Assembly: GCA_020631395.1 (NCBI GenBank)
Contig: JAHDHI010000008.1
Coordinates: 1 to 64,000, forward strand
Length of the DNA: 64,000 nt
Source of the DNA: Bizionia sp.
Lineage (GTDB): Bacteria; Bacteroidota; Bacteroidia; Flavobacteriales; Flavobacteriaceae
Direction: 5' to 3'
Shown here: piece after piece, positions 1 through 7,624 of the stretch
Position numbering within the stretch: position 1 is the first letter of the stretch
How the letters are laid out: the number at the start of each line of letters is the position of its first letter
The notes under the pieces: generated by a model
Told to the model about the DNA's origin: nothing
The model's database searches: none
What the model saw: the letters and a program-made list of their open reading frames with translations, nothing else
Program-made: the position numbers and the translations under genes

Positions 1-18
1 AATAGTAGGTTTTTTTAC

Positions 19-813
19 TCACTTGCTCAACTTCAATATCCGAAATGCACCTTGAATTACTAATACAAAAACGATTGTTCCTATAATTAAATCAGGTTTA
101 TTGGAATTCAACCAATTTACCAAAATTCCTGCGATTATTACTCCTAAATTGATAATCACGTCATTCGAGGTGAAAATCATACTTGCTTTCATATGAGCTT
201 CTTCTTTACTCTTTGACTTTTGCAAAATGTAAAGGCAAATTCCGTTTGCGATAAGCGCAAAAACCGAAACGATGATCATTGTCGAAAAATCGGGAAGCTT
301 CTCGTCTCCCAAAAACCGCCTTAAAACTTCCACAAACCCGATAATTGCGAGCGAAATTTGAAAATACCCAGCAAGTTTCGCAATCCGCTTTTTCTTAATC
401 AACGTTCCACCAACAGCAAACAAGCTAATTCCGTAAACGAAACTGTCCGCAAGCATATCCAAACTATCGGCAACAAGACCTATGGATTTTGAGATGATTC
501 CTGTTGTCATTTCGATTATGAAAAAGACAAAATTTATTGCAAGTACAGACCAAAGTAGCTTTTTTTGGCTTGTGTTTTCTTTAAACTCCGTTTGGTCTGT
601 TTGTTCAGTCGAGATTTTCTTTCCGCCTAAATTTAATTCGATAACGGACTTTTCTATTTGGTAAATTTCTCCGCTGTGAAAAACGATCAATTTTCGATTC
701 GGAATATCAAAGTCCAAATTCGAAATGCCTGAAATTCCGTCCAATTTCATTCGGATTAGATTCTCTTCCGATGGACAGTCCATTTTGGTGATTTCAAATA
801 CAGTTTTTTTCAC
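19..813 (-). CDS. CDF-like cation transporter with N-terminal HMA-like domain
   Basis: 264 aa inner-membrane protein of the cation diffusion facilitator type. Residues about 1-70 look like a small ferredoxin-fold, HMA-like metal-binding domain (MKKTVFEITKMDCPSEENL), where the usual CxxC is reduced to a single Cys in a CPSEE context. Then come roughly six hydrophobic segments. The first pair carries the CDF-like metal site SIGLVADSLDMLADS; a second candidate site, SNDVIINLGV, lies near residue 215. The start codon is GTG (811-813) and no better ATG precedes it. It likely exports a divalent metal. It stands alone on the minus strand, about 115 bp from the next minus gene, and its stop lies just inside the left edge. 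The family call is good; the substrate is unknown. Confidence 0.75.
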   Translation of the reverse strand: MKKTVFEITKMDCPSEENLIRMKLDGISGISNLDFDIPNRKLIVFHSGEIYQIEKSVIELNLGGKKISTEQTDQTEFKENTSQKKLLWSVLAINFVFFIIEMTTGIISKSIGLVADSLDMLADSFVYGISLFAVGGTLIKKKRIAKLAGYFQISLAIIGFVEVLRRFLGDEKLPDFSTMIIVSVFALIANGICLYILQKSKSKEEAHMKASMIFTSNDVIINLGVIIAGILVNWLNSNKPDLIIGTIVFVLVIQGAFRILKLSK

Positions 814-929
814 TAGGTTCGTTGGTTTTCATGGTATGATCAAAAGTAATGAAACTTTCACCAATTAAGAATACGTAGCCCTTCGTAATTCTTAATGCTT
901 ACCAGCACCCCATCAGCTCAGGAGCGAGT

Positions 930-2150
930 TTAACTTTTTTGCTTGATAAGCCTTTTTATGAACAAGATGTAGATTGACAATGCGATACCGATGATACCCA
1001 TGGAAACAAAAGATGCCATCATGGCAATTGATGGATTGTTATAAAAATAGTCATTGAAGTAACCAATTAGCATGCTAGAAACACGAGTAGGTACAAAAGT
1101 AAAGCTAATCACGATCGCTAGGTATTTAGGATTGGTGTACTTTGTTAAAACCGAAAAAATTATTGGAGCTATGCATATTTCCGAGATACTCAATAAAACC
1201 GTTGCTATTAGATATATTGTCAAATCCTGCCCGGAAGGTACTTCTGGAATGGTCATCAAAACACCAAATGACAAGGCTCCAAAGAAGAAGCCCAATGTTA
1301 GTTTCATAGCTTGGCTAGTGTGGAATTTTGTCCACAATACAACAGCTATGATGCTTGTTGAAATTAGGAAAATTGGATTTAAAAATGACCAGAGATGCTC
1401 TGGGGCGAATGCAGTTAAAAAAACTTTTAGTTGATTTTGAAGAAGGTAGACATTACTACTGGACAATTCGTAAACTCCCCAAAACAAGGTGACTAGGATG
1501 ATACTGATTATGATCTTGAGTGCCCTTAGCTCCATGGGAGACGTATTGATTTTTGTCATGTCGACATCTTGTGATTCTTTAGAAACATATATGAATATTG
1601 TAGATGCCAACATTAAAACCCCAGACATCGCGAAACCATAATTCCAACTTATGTTGTCTCCTATGTAGCCTATAAATGCAATACCTAGCGTGGCAGCCAC
1701 ATTTATTGATAGGTAATAGAGGGTAAAGCCAGAATCCAACAACTTTGTCTTGTTTAAATAGTTCTTACCAAAAAGAGCAGTCAAGTTTGGACTGTAGAAA
1801 CCATTTCCAAGTACTATTAGAAACAAACTCACATATAAGCTCGTAGAAGAAGGGATACATATGAAAAAAGCACCAAAAGCTTGAATGATTCCACCTATTA
1901 AAGAGGCTTTCTTATTGCCAATGATTAAATCGCCGAATAGGGCTCCAATTATTTTGGATATTAAAAAAGCTCCAGTAAAGGAGCCGTAGATGTATAAGGC
2001 TTCTTCTCGAGACATCTTTAAAGTTTCTCCAATCATATAGAGAACAAGAATGGCTCGAAAGCCATAATAAGATGCCCTTTCGAAAAAGACAGAGCAGAGG
2101 TAGATTAAAGTTTGGTTGTTGTGTTTTTGGATTTCTTCAGTTTGATTCAT
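930..2150 (-). CDS. POT/MFS family proton-dependent oligopeptide-type transporter
   Basis: 406 aa, about 12 predicted transmembrane segments. The N-terminus carries the POT-family signature around FFERASYYGFRAILVLYM (the E-R-x-x-Y-Y-G pattern of the first helix). Members of this family are proton symporters for di- and tripeptides. The protein is shorter than typical DtpA/DtpT proteins (about 480-500 aa), mostly because the C-terminal helices and loops are compact. It ends in a basic tail (KRLIKQKS). The ATG at 2148-2150 is preceded by a 23-bp gap from the upstream membrane-protein gene, so the two may be cotranscribed. Substrate is inferred from the family only. Confidence 0.75.
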   Translation of the reverse strand: MNQTEEIQKHNNQTLIYLCSVFFERASYYGFRAILVLYMIGETLKMSREEALYIYGSFTGAFLISKIIGALFGDLIIGNKKASLIGGIIQAFGAFFICIPSSTSLYVSLFLIVLGNGFYSPNLTALFGKNYLNKTKLLDSGFTLYYLSINVAATLGIAFIGYIGDNISWNYGFAMSGVLMLASTIFIYVSKESQDVDMTKINTSPMELRALKIIISIILVTLFWGVYELSSSNVYLLQNQLKVFLTAFAPEHLWSFLNPIFLISTSIIAVVLWTKFHTSQAMKLTLGFFFGALSFGVLMTIPEVPSGQDLTIYLIATVLLSISEICIAPIIFSVLTKYTNPKYLAIVISFTFVPTRVSSMLIGYFNDYFYNNPSIAMMASFVSMGIIGIALSIYILFIKRLIKQKS

Positions 2151-2173
2151 TATGTGTAATGAGATGTTAAAAG

Positions 2174-2749
2174 CTATTCTGTTATTTCTCTAATTAATAC
2201 TTTTTTGAAGTTTCCATCAATGGGAGTCAATGCCCCACTGTCTTTGGAAAGGATATAGCTTGTTGTGAAAAGAGTATCTGTCAATTCACTAAGATTGTTT
2301 TTTTTTAGTTTTAGAGTATCTCCGTTTAATTGATATGAACCTTGAAAAGTGCATTTGTACTCCAGTTCTAGGCAAGTAGCAGAAAAAGAAAGGTTTCTAT
2401 ACAGGGTTAAAGACCCTTTTTGTGAATATTTCGTACTTTCTATCGTGCCAGTTAAAACCTTTGTCGTCCAAAATTTTTTATCATTCGATTTAAAAAGGGC
2501 GTAACCAATAATTCCCAATACTAAAACAATAACCAATGGAACAACATGAAAACGTTGTTTGTGTCTTATAAATTTAACGACGTTGTTTATGACAATGGTT
2601 AGAAAAGAAAATAGCAAGAGGACAGCAAAGGATAAGAAAGTCAATCCATTTGGCAGTCCACGACAAAAGTCTCCTAAAGGGATGAGTTGATAGAGCATTG
2701 ATGCTCCAAATATAAATAGGATTCCATATTGAATTATCTTGTATCTCAA
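2174..2749 (-). CDS. Hypothetical membrane protein
   Basis: 191 aa, not recognised. Three hydrophobic segments occupy about residues 5-25, 33-62 and 72-90. A polar C-terminal domain of about 100 residues, rich in beta-type sequence and with two Cys near residue 125-132, probably faces the periplasm. The predicted start is TTG (2747-2749); an in-frame stop lies upstream and no ATG is available before the internal Met at residue 18, so the start is uncertain. It sits between rdgB and the POT transporter on the same strand. Confidence 0.55.
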   Translation of the reverse strand: MRYKIIQYGILFIFGASMLYQLIPLGDFCRGLPNGLTFLSFAVLLLFSFLTIVINNVVKFIRHKQRFHVVPLVIVLVLGIIGYALFKSNDKKFWTTKVLTGTIESTKYSQKGSLTLYRNLSFSATCLELEYKCTFQGSYQLNGDTLKLKKNNLSELTDTLFTTSYILSKDSGALTPIDGNFKKVLIREITE

Positions 2750-2792
2750 ATCAGTTGTTCCAATTTTAATAATTGTTGATTGTCATTTGGTA

Positions 2793-3368
2793 CTACAACG
2801 CATTCAAAAACGCGACCAATTGCATTACGGCTTTTCCACGATGGCCAATTTTGTTTTTTAGGGCCAAATCCATTTCGGCAAAAGTGTCGTCATAGCCATT
2901 GGGTTTAAATATGGGGTCGTAGCCAAAACCCTTTTCACCGTGCTTTTTTGTAGTTATTTCCCCTTTGCAGATTCCAGTGAAGGTTTCCAACTTGTCATTT
3001 AAATGCAAGGCCACCACGGTCTTGAATTGGGCGCGTCTATCGTCACTATCTTTCAAATTCCTCAACAACAGATCCATGTTGTCATTCGCATTGCGTCGTT
3101 CTCCCGCATAACGTGCCGAAAATACTCCAGGTTCCCCGTTCAAGGCATCAACTTCCAAGCCGGTATCATCTGCAAAGCAATCGTAACCGTAATTTGTCTT
3201 TATGTATTCTGCCTTCTGTATGGCATTGCCTTCAATGGATGGTTGTGTTTCAGGAATGTCCTCGAAACAATCGATGTCCTTTAGACTCAATAGTTTTATG
3301 TGGTCGGGGATCAAGCTTTGGACTTCCTTTAATTTGTTTGGGTTGTTGGTGGCGAAAACGAGTTGCAT
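2793..3368 (-). CDS. rdgB: Non-canonical purine NTP pyrophosphatase, RdgB/HAM1 family
   Basis: 191 aa, full length for the family. It hydrolyses dITP, XTP and related deaminated purine nucleotides to monophosphates, keeping them out of DNA and RNA. Visible signatures are the N-terminal FATNNPNKLKEV substrate-binding loop, DDTGLEVDALNGEPGVFSAR with the catalytic acidic residues, GYDPIF, and the C-terminal GHRGKA (SHRxxA in most homologues). ATG start at 3366-3368. Cytoplasmic housekeeping enzyme. It is divergent from the broken lipoprotein gene that starts at 3531. Confidence 0.93.
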   Translation of the reverse strand: MQLVFATNNPNKLKEVQSLIPDHIKLLSLKDIDCFEDIPETQPSIEGNAIQKAEYIKTNYGYDCFADDTGLEVDALNGEPGVFSARYAGERRNANDNMDLLLRNLKDSDDRRAQFKTVVALHLNDKLETFTGICKGEITTKKHGEKGFGYDPIFKPNGYDDTFAEMDLALKNKIGHRGKAVMQLVAFLNAL

Positions 3369-3530
3369 GATTTAAAGTTTAAACGCAAAAATACCCTTTT
3401 AATTTTTTTGAAATTAGCAAGAATCAACAATTTTGTTTTTTCATTGAAAGAATGCATTGTAACATTTTTGCAAAAGAGTGACATATAACCATTATGCATG
3501 ATGTATAAACCATCTTAAATCAAACCAAAT

Positions 3531-3890
3531 ATGAAAAAAGTAATTTTATTGGCCATTGTCCTAATGCTCATGTCTTGCAACAATGCAGAACAATACAACA
3601 AGATCGTTGGATAATGGGAATGTGTAAATTGGACAAGTGTTGGTTCCGATGAAAACAAATGCAACAACAATGTCTATTTTCAATTCAATCAAGACAAAAC
3701 CTACGTTTCAAAAATAGGAAGGGACGATGCCACAGGAGCCTACAAGATAGTGAATGGATTGCTTTATTCCACGCCAAAAGGGAAAATGGAGATAGCCGTA
3801 GAAATAAATGTATTGAATTCGGATACGTTGCAATTCACAATGAGCAGGTCTGGCAACAAAGAGATATTGACTTTATTGAAAAAAGACTAG
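3531..3890 (+). pseudogene. Small lipoprotein (lipocalin-like) gene with an in-frame TAA
   Basis: An open frame from ATG 3531 encodes a lipoprotein signal (MKKVILLAIVLMLMSCNNAE, lipobox Cys at residue 16). It is stopped by TAA at 3612-3614, directly after the residues YNKIVG. The same frame then continues without interruption to TAG at 3888-3890 with coherent secreted-protein sequence (WECVNWTSVG, VYFQFNQDKTYVSK, GAYKIVNGLLYSTPKG). The context IVG-x-WEC resembles the IxGxW start of small Bacteroidota lipocalin-like lipoproteins, so one substitution (for example AAA or TCA to TAA) would explain the break. Intact length would be 119 aa. Convergent with rlmH, whose stop is 2 bp away. A sequencing error is the alternative. 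Confidence 0.7.
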
Positions 3891-3891
3891 A

Positions 3892-4365
3892 TCATCTATG
3901 GTGATAAGGTTCATTCTTCAAAATGGTAAATCCGCGATACAATTGCTCGATGATGAACAAGCGTACCATTTGGTGGGAAAAGGTCATTTTGGACAACGAG
4001 ATTTTGCTCTGTGCCTTATTGTAAACCTCTTGAGAAAAACCATAAGGCCCACCAATGACGAAGACCAATTGCTTTATTCCCGAATTCATGTGCTTTTGTA
4101 GATGGTTCGCAAACCCGACGGAATCCATTTGTTTTCCATTCTCGTCCAAGAGAATCATAACATCGGTATTGTTCAGTTTGTTTAGAATGAGTTCGCCTTC
4201 TTTTTGTTTTTGCTGGGCTTCACTGAGGTTTTTCGAGTTTTTTATGTCTGGTATCACCTCGAAGGAAAACTTGATGTAAAAGCCGAGGCGTTTCTGGTAC
4301 TCTTCAATTAAAGCCAGCAATTGCTTGTTGTCGGTTTTGCCAATGGCAATGAGTTTAATGGTCAT
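3892..4365 (-). CDS. rlmH: 23S rRNA (pseudouridine1915-N3)-methyltransferase RlmH
   Basis: 157 aa from the ATG at 4363-4365, giving MTIKLIAIGKTDNKQL. An upstream TTG at 4374 would add three residues but is less likely. The SPOUT-fold enzyme methylates pseudouridine 1915 in helix 69 of 23S rRNA. Seen: MILLDENGKQMDS, the AdoMet-knot segment VFVIGGPYGFS, and the C-terminal SLSKMTFSHQMVRLFIIEQL followed by YRGFTILKNEPYHH, a near-invariant family ending. The start overlaps the stop of the upstream gene (TAATG), so the two are translationally coupled. Confidence 0.95.
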   Translation of the reverse strand: MTIKLIAIGKTDNKQLLALIEEYQKRLGFYIKFSFEVIPDIKNSKNLSEAQQKQKEGELILNKLNNTDVMILLDENGKQMDSVGFANHLQKHMNSGIKQLVFVIGGPYGFSQEVYNKAQSKISLSKMTFSHQMVRLFIIEQLYRGFTILKNEPYHHR

Positions 4366-5207
4366 TAGAAGCAATGTTTTGTGTTATGATAATAAGGATC
4401 TACTCTCTTGAATAGTCCCACACCTTTAAAAATATGTTTGCTATGGGATGATTTTAAATCACTTTTAAATTCCGTCCAATCAGCGTTTTTCAATAGTTTG
4501 CCAACTTTTTTATCTGTAATGTGACCTCCGCTTAAAAAGTACTCTCCATTTGGCTTTATGATCAACAAGTGGAAGTTGAACATGATTTTAAAGAATTGGT
4601 TTTTCAATACTCCGTTGTCTTCAACCCAATTGAAACCTTCGTATTTGCTTATGACATTTTGTTCGGCTTTGTATATGTAAATGATTTCAACGTTGTATTT
4701 GTTTTCATTCCTTTCAATGCATTTTTTGTTTTTTTTCACCCATTTTCTCCTATTTTTATTGAATATGTCTACATTGAAAGGATGCGGGGTTCTCTTTGTT
4801 GAGTTGGAAGAATCTGGAGACGTGGTCTTCTTGGGCTTGGTATGCTCTATATGCCTTCTATTTACAGATGAAAAGTTCAAGAGGGAATCATAATATTTGA
4901 TCACTATGATTTTATCAGATTCAATTTTCAATTTCGAAATCCGAGAAATGACCCCCTTAACTTGCTTGTATTCTATTGGATTAAGCTTTCCAAAGCGGTA
5001 TTTTTCCAAAATTTTGTTAACGACTAGGCTATCTGTCCTATATTCTAAACATTTAAAGAGGAGGCGCCTACATTTCCTGGAATAAGTACTGGAATCAATC
5101 TCGGTTAAATTCTCATCGAGGTATACTTTCGCAATGTTATCTTGGGGAAAGGCCAAAAGGCATTTAAAGAAAAGCAAAGAAGCGAATAGAAGTTTGATTA
5201 ATTTCAT
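4365..5207 (-). CDS. Hypothetical secreted protein
   Basis: 280 aa, not recognised. An N-terminal signal peptide (KLLFASLLFFKCLLAFPQ) points to periplasmic or surface location. The mature part is very basic in the middle (KNRRKWVKKNKKCIERNENK, residues about 151-170), followed by a hydrophilic beta-rich region (YNVEIIYIYKAEQN, HLLIIKPNGEYFLSGGHI). Six Cys residues are scattered. It overlaps rlmH by one base and is divergent from nadC. Possibly a lineage-restricted passenger in an otherwise conserved housekeeping block. Confidence 0.6.
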   Translation of the reverse strand: MKLIKLLFASLLFFKCLLAFPQDNIAKVYLDENLTEIDSSTYSRKCRRLLFKCLEYRTDSLVVNKILEKYRFGKLNPIEYKQVKGVISRISKLKIESDKIIVIKYYDSLLNFSSVNRRHIEHTKPKKTTSPDSSNSTKRTPHPFNVDIFNKNRRKWVKKNKKCIERNENKYNVEIIYIYKAEQNVISKYEGFNWVEDNGVLKNQFFKIMFNFHLLIIKPNGEYFLSGGHITDKKVGKLLKNADWTEFKSDLKSSHSKHIFKGVGLFKRVDPYYHNTKHCF

Positions 5208-5320
5208 TTTAAATCATTAAGGGACTTTAAGGCGAAACTACTAATTAAATATTAAAAATCGTAAATCTAAAATCCCATATCGCAAATCTATTTCTTATTT
5301 TAGCATTAAAGTAAACATTC

Positions 5321-6178
5321 ATGATTAGTAAAGCACAATTCGATACGGAAATAGAATTAATAATAAGCAATGCAATACGGGAAGACGTTGGAGATGGCGA
5401 TCATAGTTCGTTGTCCTGCATACCGGCCACAGCTCAAGGAAAGGCAAAGCTATTGGTAAAGGATGAAGGTATCATTGCCGGTGTGGAATTTGCAAAGCAA
5501 GTATTCCATTTCGTGGATTCTAAGATGGTCGTCGAAACATTGTTGGAAGATGGTGCCAGAGTAAAACATGGAGACATCGTATTTTACGTGGAAGGCCCAT
5601 CACAATCCATTTTAAAGGCAGAGCGACTCGTACTCAATGCAATGCAACGCATGAGTGCCATAGCAACCAAGACTAGACAATTCGTAGACTTGTTGGAAGG
5701 AACGGGAACCAAGATATTGGATACCCGTAAGACGACACCAGGCATTCGGGCCTTGGAAAAATGGGCAGTAAAGATAGGAGGAGGAGAAAATCATAGATTT
5801 GCGTTGTATGACATGATCATGCTCAAAGACAATCACATAGATTTTGCAGGCGGCATAACCAAGGCAATAGACAAGGCGAAACAGTATTTGAAAGATACCG
5901 ACCGCGATTTGAAAATAATAGTGGAAGCAAGGGATTTGGACGAAATAAGAACGATACTCGAAAGCGATGGAGTCCATAGGATATTAATAGACAACTTTAA
6001 TTATGAAGATACCAGAACAGCTGTAAAGTTGATTGGAGACAAATGTTTGACGGAAAGCTCTGGAGGAATAAACGAGGAGACCATTAGGGATTATGCACTG
6101 TGTGGCGTTGACTACATTTCCAGTGGTGCATTGACCCATTCCGTATACAATATGGATTTGAGCTTGAAGGCCGTATAA
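5321..6178 (+). CDS. nadC: Nicotinate-nucleotide pyrophosphorylase (carboxylating)
   Basis: 285 aa, standard length. It converts quinolinate and PRPP to nicotinate mononucleotide and CO2 in de novo NAD synthesis. Seen: ILDTRKTTPGIRALEKWAVK (PRPP/quinolinate-binding Arg and Lys residues), GGGENHRFALYDMIMLKDNH, VEARDLDE, and the C-terminal ESSGGINEETIRDYALCGVD with the phosphate-binding Gly-Gly. ATG start. First gene of a tight plus-strand run with the YihY-like, DUF2147 and priA genes (gaps 40, -8 and 46 bp). This order is, from general knowledge, common in Flavobacteriia. Confidence 0.96.
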   Translation: MISKAQFDTEIELIISNAIREDVGDGDHSSLSCIPATAQGKAKLLVKDEGIIAGVEFAKQVFHFVDSKMVVETLLEDGARVKHGDIVFYVEGPSQSILKAERLVLNAMQRMSAIATKTRQFVDLLEGTGTKILDTRKTTPGIRALEKWAVKIGGGENHRFALYDMIMLKDNHIDFAGGITKAIDKAKQYLKDTDRDLKIIVEARDLDEIRTILESDGVHRILIDNFNYEDTRTAVKLIGDKCLTESSGGINEETIRDYALCGVDYISSGALTHSVYNMDLSLKAV

Positions 6179-6218
6179 TTGCTTTGAAACCTATGCTATA
6201 ACCCTATAATCTGAATAC

Positions 6219-7163
6219 GTGTCCCAATCGATAGAAGAAAAACTTGATAAAATCCCAATCGTAAACATTTTTGTTAGATTGCTAGGTAAGATAAAGTTGC
6301 CGGGTTTGGAGGGCTTGTCCCTATACGATTTGATGGAACTTTACATCACAGGTATCGTAAAAGGAGCCTTGGGGTCCAGGGCAAGTGCCATAGCGTATAG
6401 TTTCTTCCTGGCTTTGTTTCCTTTTTTGTTGTTCATAATAATCGTGATACCACATATCCCGATGGAAGAGTTTCAAACGGATTTCTTGAGTTTTTTGGAA
6501 TCGTTTCTACCACCTACCACCAGCGATTTCTTCTATGAAAACATATTTAGGAACTTGGAAGATTCCAATCAAAATGGAGGATTGATATCTTCGGTGTTCC
6601 TGTTGTCCATTTTTTTGATGGCCAATGGCATAAATGCTTTGTTTTCAGGTTTCGAGAACTCATACCATCAACAATTGACGCGCAATGTCATCCGTCAATA
6701 CCTATACGCTTTGGGAGTCGGGTTGATACTTGTGTTCCTATTGATTTTGACGGTAATAGGTTTGGGGTATTTTGAAATATACGTACTGAGCAACCTTGAA
6801 GGTTATGGATACATAGAAAAAAGAGAAGTCGATTTTTGGGCAATTCTGGCTAAATACGTCTTTTTCGTAATTATGATATACTTGGCGACTGCGACCCTAT
6901 ATTACTTTGGAACGAAAGAAGGGAGGAGTTCTCGTTTTTTCTCGGTAGGAGCTTTGTTTACTACCTTGCTCATCATGTTGTCATCTTATTTGTTCGGCAT
7001 ATACATTGAAAACTTTGCCAAGTACAATGAATTGTACGGGTCCATAGGAGCCCTTTTAATCCTATTGTTCTATCTATGGTTGAATTCCAACATATTGTTG
7101 TTGGGCTTTGAACTAAATATGTCATTAACGCGTTTAAAAAGTAAAACAAGGAAAAATGAATAG
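6219..7163 (+). CDS. YihY/BrkB-family inner-membrane protein
   Basis: 314 aa with about six hydrophobic segments. Family features: GSRASAIAYSFFLALFPFLL after the first amphipathic stretch, a second segment LISSVFLLSIFLMANGINAL, and C-terminal GSIGALLILLFYLWLNSNIL. YihY/BrkB proteins are widespread and of unsettled function; the old label ribonuclease BN is not supported. The start is GTG (6219-6221): an in-frame TAA lies shortly upstream and the next Met is about 39 residues in. The 3' end overlaps the DUF2147 gene by 8 bp, so translation is probably coupled. Confidence 0.87.
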   Translation: MSQSIEEKLDKIPIVNIFVRLLGKIKLPGLEGLSLYDLMELYITGIVKGALGSRASAIAYSFFLALFPFLLFIIIVIPHIPMEEFQTDFLSFLESFLPPTTSDFFYENIFRNLEDSNQNGGLISSVFLLSIFLMANGINALFSGFENSYHQQLTRNVIRQYLYALGVGLILVFLLILTVIGLGYFEIYVLSNLEGYGYIEKREVDFWAILAKYVFFVIMIYLATATLYYFGTKEGRSSRFFSVGALFTTLLIMLSSYLFGIYIENFAKYNELYGSIGALLILLFYLWLNSNILLLGFELNMSLTRLKSKTRKNE

Positions 7164-7578
7164 AGTAGTAGCACTTTTAGTATTTTTTATGTCTGTAACC
7201 CTATCTGCACAAGATATCATGGGAAAATGGAAAACCATAGATGATGCAACGGGAGAAGCCAAATCCATTGTGGAAATCTACGAGAGGGATGGAAAGGTGT
7301 TTGGAAAGATCATAGAGATCTTGAATCCTAAAAACAAAAATGCCATTTGTACGAAATGCGAAGGTGATGCCAAAGACAAGCCGATTCTGGGTTTTGAACT
7401 CATAAGGGATATGAAAAAAGAGGGGAAGTACTATAGAGATGGCACCATTTTTCATCCTGAAAACGGAAAAGAATACAAATGTAGATTGAAGCTCACCGAT
7501 GATCCCAACGTATTGCAGGTAAGAGGCTACATTGCCTTTTTGTATGCAACTCAATATTGGGAAAGAGTCGTAGGTTAA
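7156..7578 (+). CDS. DUF2147 domain secreted protein
   Basis: 140 aa with a cleavable signal peptide (VVALLVFFMSVTLSAQ) and a mature domain matching DUF2147. Signatures are IMGKWKTIDDATGEAKSIVE near the N-terminus, CTKCEGDAKDKPILG (two Cys, CxxC) in the middle, and the C-terminal VRGYIAFLYATQYWERV. Homologues are small periplasmic beta-barrel, lipocalin-like proteins of unknown ligand. It starts inside the YihY-like gene and lies 46 bp upstream of priA. Confidence 0.85.
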   Translation: MNRVVALLVFFMSVTLSAQDIMGKWKTIDDATGEAKSIVEIYERDGKVFGKIIEILNPKNKNAICTKCEGDAKDKPILGFELIRDMKKEGKYYRDGTIFHPENGKEYKCRLKLTDDPNVLQVRGYIAFLYATQYWERVVG

Positions 7579-7624
7579 ATGCATGAAACCATAACCCAAG
7601 AAGATTCAAATAATCTTTAGTCAA

